Shown: one piece after another, positions 49,149 through 57,577 of the stretch
How the letters are laid out: each line of letters opens with the position of its first letter
Position numbering within the stretch: the first letter of the stretch is position 1
Assembly: GCA_949592205.1 (NCBI GenBank)
Contig: CATIUR010000004.1
Location: forward strand, 94,572,337 to 94,636,336
Length of the DNA: 64,000 nucleotides
Source of the DNA: Helichrysum umbraculigerum
Lineage: Eukaryota > Streptophyta > Magnoliopsida > Asterales > Asteraceae
Direction of reading: 5' to 3'
The notes under the pieces: generated by a model
What the model saw: the letters and a program-made list of their open reading frames with translations, nothing else
Databases searched by the model: none
What the model was told of the DNA's origin: nothing
Made by a program: the position numbers and the translations under genes

Positions 49149-51965
49149 ATGGCAGCAGATAAAGAGGATATTAGAGGACTTAGGGAGATGATTAAACAAA
49201 GTAATGACATTGGTTCAAGCAATAAACCTCCACTATTTACAGCTGATATGGATTATGTGTACTGGAGAGACCGAGTTGAGCAATATATTGACTTTCACTG
49301 TCCAGAATTATGGGGACCACTACGTGAGCGCTATGTACCTCCATTAGCTGAAGGGGAATACCGTGGTATTCGTCCCGCTAAGACCTATAAAGCCATGTCT
49401 CCCGAGGAAAAGAAAGATTTTGATACTGAAAGAAAATCTTTTTCAATGATTAAAATGTGTTTAACGAAGGATGTTCTATGGCTTTTCAGAACTCATGAAA
49501 CAGCCTTTGATTTGTGGAAGGCTATTGAAACTCGTTGTGGAGGGAATGATAAGTACAAGGAAGCAAAGCTCGAACTGATTAAGAAACAGTACGATATCTT
49601 TGACATCCTTCCTGATGAAGACACGACTTCTTTATTCACTAGGTACTCACGGTTGGTTGGTGAGTTGTTTGAAGGGGGTTATACTTTTCCTTCAATTGAA
49701 GTAAATAAGAAGCTGCTGGATGTGTTGCCGAGTTCTTGGGATATTAAAGTTCAATTTTTAAAGGAAAATGAAGAACTTGCAAACATGTCTTTGGATGCGT
49801 TGATAGGGGATCTTCAAGCTCACGCGATGGAGATTAAGAAGAAAGAAACTAGGTCTGGTTCTGCTGTTCAGAATCCTAGTGTGTATGGTGTTAAGATAAA
49901 CTCTGGAAAGACTTATGGATCAGGAGTTGCCTTCGTATCAAATACAAATGCTTCATCGACTTCTTCTTCTTCTGATGGGATTCATTCTGTTTTCATGACT
50001 GGACCTTCTTCAAATCAACAACAGGTTCAAGTCTCACCTGCTATTCAGGAGCAAGCTGCCATCTACACAGCTTTCTTAAGCTCTTACAAGGATTTGGTTA
50101 CTCAACCGAATCTAACTTTGGAGTTGACTAAGGAGGACTATGCTCAGCTTGATGAAGACGATCTGGAGCAAATGGATTTAACTTGGAATGTGGCAATGAT
50201 CACCCGCAGAATTCAAAAGTTCTTGCAGAGGACAGGGCGTAAAAGCTTGGAGGGTGATGGAAAGACTGGCTTTGGATTTGACAAGAGTAAGGTCCGTTGT
50301 TATAATTGTCAAAATTTGGGTCACTTCGCCAGGGAGTGCGAGAAACCCAAAATGCCAGCTTCGGGATTCACAACACCTTCTACTCCTCCAAAGGCCAAAG
50401 AACCGGAAGTTACTAAGAAAGGGATTGCTGATAATGCCCTGATTGCTTTTGAGCCTACAAGTCAAGATTGGACGCCTGTCTCCCAGCATTACCAACAGTG
50501 TCTGATGGCTCACATTGTGAATGAGGTACATGATGAACCGTTAAATTGTATTTCATGCATTAAGTTAACTGAATCTCTAAAGGCATATCAGACAGAGACC
50601 GCTGAGTTGAGGAAAAAGAATGAAAAACTAACCGACTCAAATAATTTTTTAAAAGCTAATGAGAAACTTTATGAAAAACATCTTGAGGCTCATCGGTTAG
50701 ATACTCAAAAATATAAGTCTAAAGTTTTTAGTCAAGAAGATGCGATTAAAAGTTATCTGATTGAAATTGAACTTTTAAATAAAGAACTTACAGATTTAAA
50801 AGCTGAGTATGAAAATTATAAGAGTAAAATCTTAGGTTCAAATTCCTCAACGGTTGTCTTTAATGAAATTCTTAGCAAGCACGGTACTAAAGGGAAGAAG
50901 AATGAGGGATTGGGATACAACTCAGTTCCTCCTCCTACCACTCACTGTCCCCTGCCTGTTAAGGAAGGCTTTGAAGAGATTCCAGTTGACTGGTCCAAGC
51001 TTTACGGTTTAAAAGCTATAGATGCTAAAGAGACCAAACATAACAAACCGGCAAAGGAGAAAACCAAGCGGCCAGAGTACCCCTTGCCAAAGTTTGTTAA
51101 GTCAGTGCATGAATCTCCTGTTAGTGTTAAGGAGAATGTTGAGGTTAAGAATGAATCTCCAGTTAGTGATAAGGAGAATGTTGAAGTAAAAAATGAATCT
51201 CCTGTTAGTGTTGAGGAGATAGTTGAGATTGAGGACATTACGGATCAGGAGTATCCGGAGGTTAAGAAGGTTGCATTTAAACCTGAAAAAGTGATTTCAA
51301 AGGTTGAACCTGAAATTAAGGTTCAACCAAATAAGGGAAAAGCTAAGGTTTTAAACTCGAAACAACAAACTTTACAGTCACCTGTAAAGATTTTGCAAAG
51401 AAAATTAGTAAATGAAAATGTTTCGTATGATAAACCATCAACTTCAACCTCTCAACCAAGACAAACATTTTCTAAGACGTGTACTCAATGTTCATGTTCT
51501 AGAAATGTTTCTCCACCTCCTGTGGTAATTCCTCAGCCTCAACCGTTTGTTGAGACTCGTTCTTGTTTCTACTGCAAGAAACAAGGACATTTAATCCGTG
51601 AATGTCCAAAGCTGTCAAATCAGCGATATGGGAGAGAGATGCCTAGGACATCTGTTTATAAAAACTCTTTTTCTAAATCTCCACCTAGGCGTTACTCAAA
51701 CTCTCCCAAGCCTGTTTCGAAACCAAGTAATGTTGAGCAAAAATCTTTGCCAATTCAAAAGCCCAACATTACTTCTATTACCGATTCCGAATCTTCAAAA
51801 GTTTGGAAACGTAAAGAGTCTGATGTTGACTCTTCAGTCGTCAACAATAACACATCAGATAAAAATTCTAATTTGTTTAAAGATAAAATCCTATCTGAGG
51901 TGATTATTGTTGATGACCACGGTCGACCTAAGTCTGTAAAGGCTTGGGTCACCGTTTCTCACTAA
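49149..51965 (+). CDS. E gag polyprotein
   Basis: 938 residues from ATG 49149 (MAADKEDIRGLREM), the first ATG after the leader array. The N-terminal capsid-like Copia gag domain includes FDLWKAIETRCGG and ELIKKQYDIFDILPDED (about residues 110-170). A first CCHC knuckle CYNCQNLGHFAREC lies near residue 384 and a second, CFYCKKQGHLIREC, near 806. Between them are a coiled-coil-like stretch (about 475-570) and a three-fold 14-residue repeat (ESPVSVKENVEVKN type, about 654-692). Gag would assemble the virus-like particle in the cytoplasm and bind RNA. It ends in TAA, followed in the same frame by pol. The length is large for Copia gag, as in the SIRE group. Confidence 0.9.
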   Translation: MAADKEDIRGLREMIKQSNDIGSSNKPPLFTADMDYVYWRDRVEQYIDFHCPELWGPLRERYVPPLAEGEYRGIRPAKTYKAMSPEEKKDFDTERKSFSMIKMCLTKDVLWLFRTHETAFDLWKAIETRCGGNDKYKEAKLELIKKQYDIFDILPDEDTTSLFTRYSRLVGELFEGGYTFPSIEVNKKLLDVLPSSWDIKVQFLKENEELANMSLDALIGDLQAHAMEIKKKETRSGSAVQNPSVYGVKINSGKTYGSGVAFVSNTNASSTSSSSDGIHSVFMTGPSSNQQQVQVSPAIQEQAAIYTAFLSSYKDLVTQPNLTLELTKEDYAQLDEDDLEQMDLTWNVAMITRRIQKFLQRTGRKSLEGDGKTGFGFDKSKVRCYNCQNLGHFARECEKPKMPASGFTTPSTPPKAKEPEVTKKGIADNALIAFEPTSQDWTPVSQHYQQCLMAHIVNEVHDEPLNCISCIKLTESLKAYQTETAELRKKNEKLTDSNNFLKANEKLYEKHLEAHRLDTQKYKSKVFSQEDAIKSYLIEIELLNKELTDLKAEYENYKSKILGSNSSTVVFNEILSKHGTKGKKNEGLGYNSVPPPTTHCPLPVKEGFEEIPVDWSKLYGLKAIDAKETKHNKPAKEKTKRPEYPLPKFVKSVHESPVSVKENVEVKNESPVSDKENVEVKNESPVSVEEIVEIEDITDQEYPEVKKVAFKPEKVISKVEPEIKVQPNKGKAKVLNSKQQTLQSPVKILQRKLVNENVSYDKPSTSTSQPRQTFSKTCTQCSCSRNVSPPPVVIPQPQPFVETRSCFYCKKQGHLIRECPKLSNQRYGREMPRTSVYKNSFSKSPPRRYSNSPKPVSKPSNVEQKSLPIQKPNITSITDSESSKVWKRKESDVDSSVVNNNTSDKNSNLFKDKILSEVIIVDDHGRPKSVKAWVTVSH

Positions 51966-54900
51966 TCTCCTTTCGTTTGTGTGTTGCAGCAGTCAGAACG
52001 TGTTAAAGATAGTGAATGGTATTTGGACAGTGGCTGCTCGCGACATATGACAGGCGATGTATCCTTACTTGTGGATATTAAACCACATGCAGGAGGTTAT
52101 GTTGCCTTTGCTGGAGATTCTTGGGGAACTATTTCTGGAAGAGGAACGTTAACTAACGGCAATGTTAGTTTCGAAAATGTGAACTACGTGGAACAGCTTA
52201 CGCACAACTTGCTAAGTGTTTCACAGGTCTGTGATAAGGATTATACAACTGCGTTCACAAAGACAGAGTGTGTGATATTGAAGCCTGGTTATGTCATTCC
52301 GGAAGAATGGGTGTTACTGAGAGCACCAAGAAAGGATGACACATACATTTTGAATATGAGAACTGTTGAGACATCGAACGAGTATACGTGTCTCTTGTCT
52401 AAGGCTTCTGAAAAGGAATCACTGCTTTGGCACAGACGAATGGGACATATTCATTTCCGAAAAATGAATTTCTTGACCAAAAATGACCTAGTGCTAGGAG
52501 TTCCGAAACAGTCATTTGCTTTAACGGATGACTGTATCTCCTGCCAAAAAGGAAAGCTACGTAAGAAGTCCCATAAGTCTAAGCAGGTGAATTCCATAAA
52601 TGCTCCATTGGAACTACTGCATATGGATCTTTTCGGTCCAGTTTCTACAAAGAGCATTGGTGGTCGGTCTTACTGCTTGGTAGTTACTGATGACTACTCA
52701 AGGTTTTCGTGGGTTTATTTTTTGACCACAAAAGGGGAAACTCCTGAGATTCTGGTGTATTTGTTGGACAAGTTGGCAAATCTGTGCAACTTGAAGGTGA
52801 AAAGGATAAGAAGCGACAATGGAACTGAGTTCAAGAACTCAACTTTCGAATTGTTTTGTGCTACAAGAGGTATTGAGCATCAATTTAGTGCTCCGAGGAC
52901 TCCACAACAGAATGGAGTTGCAGAACGGAAGAACAGGACAATAATCGAGACAGCTCGGACTATGTTAGCTGACTCCAAGTTGCCAATCATATTCTGGGCT
53001 GAGGCAGTTAATACTGCCTGTTATGTTCTCAACAGAGTACTCACGGTTAAGAAAAGGAACAAAACGTGTTATGAACTTTTTAATAACCGTAAGCCAAATC
53101 TACAGTTCCTAGAACCATTTGGGTGTCCATGCCTGATCATGATTACAAAAGATAAGGTCTCTAAGTTTGGTGATAAGGCTGTTGAAGGGATTTTTCTTGG
53201 ATATTCAGTCAACTCTCCGAACAAAAGAGTCTTTAACAAATCATCGAATCAGATTGAGGAGCATTTTGAAGTGAAATGTTTAAGGTATCCGGAACCTCCT
53301 CAAGGAACGGGTCCGGATTGGTTTTTCAACTATGGAAACCTCTTCAATTCTTTCAATATTCCGGAAGAAGATGAAACGGAAGAATTGGTTTCTATACTTC
53401 ATGAGCTTGATCTTAATCAAGATACACCTGTTACTAATAAACCATCCGACCCATCTCCCAATGCAACACCCGCACCTCCACCAACTAATCCTACACCTCC
53501 ACAACCTACACCTCCACCCACACAACCACAAACAACTACCAAATCACCACCATCAACACCATCTCCTACTCCATCATCTTCGGCTGCTCCTTCTAAAACA
53601 GTTTATACCTACACAAAGGAGCTTCCATATGATCCGAATATGCCTCCTTTAGAGGAACCACAAGAAGAAGATGAAATGGAGGAAACAATGGCCTACTCTC
53701 ACTTATTTTCTACTGAAGATGAAGAACAAGAAGAAGAGATAGCCATTCCTGAGTCTGCTGCTACTCCCGAAACTGAGGGAGATTTGAACAATCTAGGTGT
53801 GAATCTTGTGCCAGGTGCCATACCAGAAACTCGTATACATAAGGATCACCCCATTGATAATATCATTGGTGATCCTCATGCATCTGTTCAAACACGACAG
53901 CAAGCAAAGCAGACTTCAGCTCAGCAGCTTTTGGGACTTATAGCTCATATTGATTCATGTCATTTGTCTCAAATTGAACCTAAAAAGGTTGATCAAGCCT
54001 TAAAGGATCCATCTTGGGTCGAGGCTATGCAGGAGGAACTACAACAAATAAACAAGATGAATGTGTGGGAAATTGTTCCTCTACCCAAGGGTGCTCACTT
54101 GACGGGTACTCGTTGGGTTTTTCGTAACAAAATGGATGATCGTGGGGCTGTTATTCGAAACAAAGCCCGTCTGGTAGTTCAAGGATATAGTCAATTAGAG
54201 GGTATTGACTATGATGAAGTTTTCGCTCCTGTTGCTCGTTTGGAATCAATTCGGATTTTTCTAGCTTATGCTTCTTTTAAAGGATTCCGCGTGTATCAAC
54301 TTGACGTGAAGTGTGCCTTTCTTTATGGAGATGTCGACGCAGTGATTTATGTGTGTCAACCTCCAGGTTTTGAAGACCCAAAGCATCCTAATCATGTTTG
54401 CAAACTGAAGAAAGCTTTGTATGGTCTTCATCAATCTCCTCGACTTTGGTATGAGCGACTTGCCAAGTATTTGCTGAAGAATGGTTTTGACAGAGGACAG
54501 ATTGATAGCACGCTTTTCATCAAAAGGGAAGGAGCGGATTTGTTACTTGTGCAGGTCTATGTGGACGACATTATTTTTGGATCCACTAATGATCAGTTGT
54601 GCAAAGATTTTGAAGGACTGATGAAATCTGAGTTTGAAATGAGTGCTATGGGGGAACTCACGTTCTTTCTGGGGCTACAGGTTGAGCAATCTGATAATGG
54701 AATATATATCCACCAGTCAAAATATGTCACTGACATGTTAAAGCGATATGAATTGCTCAACTGTAAACACTACGGCACTCCAATTGAAGCAAGACACAAT
54801 CTTGGACCTAATGAGGACGATGAAGATTGCAAGGAGAAAGACTATCGCTCAATGATAGGCTCTCTCATGTACTTGACTGCCTCAAGACCAGATATAGTGT

Positions 54901-55511
54901 TTGCCGTTTCTCTCTGCTCACGATTTCAAGCAAATCCGAAGGTGTCTCATATGAAGGCAGTAAAACGCATTTTTGGATATCTCGCTTTTAGGCCATCTCT
55001 GGGTCTATGGTATTCAAACGAAAAAAACTTCGAGTTAACTGCCTATTCGGATTCAGATCTTGGTGGCTGCAAGATAGATATGAAGTCAACTACTGGAGGA
55101 TGTCAGTTCCTTGGATCGCGCTTAGTTTCTTGGCAGTGCAAAAAGCAGACTGCGGTTGCTATTTCCACAGCTGAAGCCGAGTATGTTGCTGCTGCAAGTT
55201 GCTGTTCTCAAGTTCTCTGGATTCAGCATCAGCTGCGTGATTACGGGTTCAATCTCTCTATGACTCCTATTTATATAGATAATACAGCTGCTATATCTAT
55301 AACTCACAATCCCGTACAGCACTCTAAGACCAAACATATTGAACTTAGGTTCCACTTTATACGGGATTGCTTTGAGAAACACCTTATAGATGTCGTACAT
55401 ATAGAGACCCTTAAGCAGTGTGCGGACCTTTTCACAAAAGCCTTTTTGCGATCACGTTTTATTGAACTGGTCAATCTGATAGGTTTAAGGTTCTTTCAGT
55501 CAAAGAAATGA
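51966..55511 (+). CDS. E pol polyprotein (protease, integrase, RT, RNase H)
   Basis: Open from the gag stop to 55511 in the same frame as gag. Protease active site YLDSGCSRHMTG is near 52020-52055. The integrase zinc region HRRMGHIHF and CISCQKGK is followed by the catalytic triad in HMDLFGPVS (Asp codon 52626), IRSDNGTEF (Asp 52815) and QNGVAERKN (Glu 52923). RT has QLDVKCAFLYG and VYVDDIIFGS (YVDD about 54558). RNase H has AYSDSDLGGC, STAEAEYVAAAS and KTKHIELRFHFI. A 150-residue Pro/Thr-rich linker separates integrase and RT. All catalytic residues are present. Expression needs stop readthrough or splicing; an acceptor-like TTTGTGTGTTGCAG ends at 51989, just before the protease. Confidence 0.93.
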   Translation, partial: SPFVCVLQQSERVKDSEWYLDSGCSRHMTGDVSLLVDIKPHAGGYVAFAGDSWGTISGRGTLTNGNVSFENVNYVEQLTHNLLSVSQVCDKDYTTAFTKTECVILKPGYVIPEEWVLLRAPRKDDTYILNMRTVETSNEYTCLLSKASEKESLLWHRRMGHIHFRKMNFLTKNDLVLGVPKQSFALTDDCISCQKGKLRKKSHKSKQVNSINAPLELLHMDLFGPVSTKSIGGRSYCLVVTDDYSRFSWVYFLTTKGETPEILVYLLDKLANLCNLKVKRIRSDNGTEFKNSTFELFCATRGIEHQFSAPRTPQQNGVAERKNRTIIETARTMLADSKLPIIFWAEAVNTACYVLNRVLTVKKRNKTCYELFNNRKPNLQFLEPFGCPCLIMITKDKVSKFGDKAVEGIFLGYSVNSPNKRVFNKSSNQIEEHFEVKCLRYPEPPQGTGPDWFFNYGNLFNSFNIPEEDETEELVSILHELDLNQDTPVTNKPSDPSPNATPAPPPTNPTPPQPTPPPTQPQTTTKSPPSTPSPTPSSSAAPSKTVYTYTKELPYDPNMPPLEEPQEEDEMEETMAYSHLFSTEDEEQEEEIAIPESAATPETEGDLNNLGVNLVPGAIPETRIHKDHPIDNIIGDPHASVQTRQQAKQTSAQQLLGLIAHIDSCHLSQIEPKKVDQALKDPSWVEAMQEELQQINKMNVWEIVPLPKGAHLTGTRWVFRNKMDDRGAVIRNKARLVVQGYSQLEGIDYDEVFAPVARLESIRIFLAYASFKGFRVYQLDVKCAFLYGDVDAVIYVCQPPGFEDPKHPNHVCKLKKALYGLHQSPRLWYERLAKYLLKNGFDRGQIDSTLFIKREGADLLLVQVYVDDIIFGSTNDQLCKDFEGLMKSEFEMSAMGELTFFLGLQVEQSDNGIYIHQSKYVTDMLKRYELLNCKHYGTPIEARHNLGPNEDDEDCKEKDYRSMIGSLMYLTASRPDIVFAVSLCSRFQANPKVSHMKAVKRIFGYLAFRPSLGLWYSNEKNFELTAYSDSDLGGCKIDMKSTTGGCQFLGSRLVSWQCKKQTAVAISTAEAEYVAAASCCSQVLWIQHQLRDYGFNLSMTPIYIDNTAAISITHNPVQHSKTKHIELRFHFIRDCFEKHLIDVVHIETLKQCADLFTKAFLRSRFIELVNLIGLRFFQSKK

Positions 55512-55544
55512 TTTGTGACTTGGATTTTTAAGTTTTTAAATTCA

Positions 55545-55576
<32 letters not shown>

Positions 55577-57577
55577 GCAACAGCCACTCTTTATACTCTT
55601 TAGTATTAAAGAAAACGCAATGTTGCTACATTTTTAAAATAGACGTTGAAGTTGTGTCTGTAAACAACTTGGGATATGATAGTACATCGGATGACATGCA
55701 CAAAATGGAATTTTAAGGTTTATCTTGGATGTGTCAGTAGGTTTATCTGACACACTTAAACCAGTTTTTATCTAAATTATCTTCATCATACGATGTATTG
55801 GTAGGCATGCTACACACCGGTTTGTGAGTGAGTAAGAAGTAATAAAAAAACTTGTCTATTACTTTGTGAAAAATGTTATATGATGTATGACATAAGTCTT
55901 AATTGATAAATGGAAGTACTATCATACACTGTCATAATTATGTAAATGTAAAATGGGCATATAGTGTTAATATGGTTATTTGCCTAACTAATGGTGACTA
56001 TTGTTGTACTCTCGTACAGACCTGAATCCATTAGTTATGCAAATAGTCTCAAACTTGTTATGTTCATACTAAGGGACCCTCTGTTGTACTAAGTACAGAT
56101 CTGGGGCCACTAGTATCTTCATAGTCAGTTTGATGTATGCCTAAATATAAATATCAAGTGTATATTATGAGAAAACCGAGATAAACTTGGTCTTGTAATC
56201 TCTACCTTGTGTGAATATGCGGTGTTTGTTTTACTAAAGTTTATCAGTATATCATATAATAGGTTTCTCAAAATTAATATTCATTCTAACAATAAAGGTT
56301 AGCTCACAAATACGGATGTAACATGTTTAGGTGGACAAACAATACCAATAATTGTCTTGAAATACTTTTTATAAAAGATGTTTTAAATGTGCCACGTAAA
56401 TTTAAAGTGGACAAATATACTGATGATCGAAATAACACTTACTATTCCTAATAAATGCATGTTATTCCGATATGATCCCTAATCAGACAACTCAACTCCG
56501 TCACCAAAAATAGAGTGTTAAGTAATTTTCTTTTTACTTTTTGAATATTAAAGAAAATATCAAAAAGATTTTTTTAGTTTAGTTATTTCATTTTATGTTT
56601 TCTTTTTATTCTAAGTTATTTTCCCAAGTCACGAGTCATTTGAATTTTATTTGCTAAAATAACGAGTAAACGGTTTGAAAATTTCGAAATTGGATCAAAA
56701 CTGTTTTCTGCAACGTCCGGCTCTACGTCGCCTGCGACGTCCCAGCCTACGTCGCACATAGGGTAGACTTTAAATAGTATCCACTGCGACGTAACTCGTC
56801 ACACTATTCACTATTCACGTGCGACGTAGCCTGCGACGTACGAGAGGCGATTTGCGACGTAGCAATTTTCGAGCAATTTTTGTGATTTGTAGCCGTTTTC
56901 ATTCCGATTCACTTACGTGCTTTTGATCTACTCGTTATTCCGCACACTTAGGTACCGATTTTACCATTTTTCACCGTGTATATTTCGTTTAATTGCTATG
57001 TATGTATTACGGGTTAAATGGGTTTCGGTTTTGGGATAAATTAGATGGTATATCGTGTAAAGTACTGGTTATAATTTATGTTTTCGTGATCACCATCGTT
57101 AGCCGCACCTTGTAGTGCGATAGATTTTGAAAACCCCTAAATTCGAGGGTTAGGGTTTTCTGGGTTGGGGATGAATGTTCGTCAGTGCGACGTACGCTGC
57201 GACGTAGTGCCCTACGTCGCTTTATTTACTTATTATTAATTTCCTACGTCGCCCATCCCTACGTCGCTTTTACTGCGACGTCCGATGCGACGTACCGCTC
57301 TACGTCGCTGTTTTAATTAAAGTGATTAAATTCACAATTAATTGCAAAATGCGACGTCCCCCTTGACGTCGCTCGAATTGTATGCGACGTCAGGCCTTAC
57401 GTCGCTTTTCGATTTATTTTGAATTTTAGCGACGTACAGTTCTACGTCGCTCTGTGTTATGCGACGTACGTTGCTACGTCGCTAGTTCCAGGGATTTTGA
57501 AAAGGTTTTTGTTTAAAAAAAATGTAACATTTTTTCTAACCTTTTTCGAGTTGCAATCTGTTTCTGTTTTTGCAGAT
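55512..57577 (+). other. E pol-ORF3 spacer with poly-A, conserved hairpins, ACGT array and splice acceptor
   Basis: It contains a 26-A run (55549-55574), CATCATACGATG (about 55784-55795), hairpin-like TGTACTCTCGTACA (56005-56018) and TGTACTAAGTACA (56085-56097), about 23 GCGACGT/ACGTCGC motifs (56705-57482) and an acceptor TTTCTGTTTTTGCAG ending 57575. No gene. The frame open upstream of 57578 is translated motif array. Confidence 0.82.

Noticed and set aside
53280..53652. Pro/His-rich or Trp/Cys-rich frames opposite or inside the pol linker of E
   Set aside because: Shadow frames of the Pro/Thr-rich linker.
57419..57577. Hydrophobic N-terminal extension (signal-like) of E ORF3
   Set aside because: It is translated GCGACGT array upstream of a strong splice acceptor, and C shows no equivalent.
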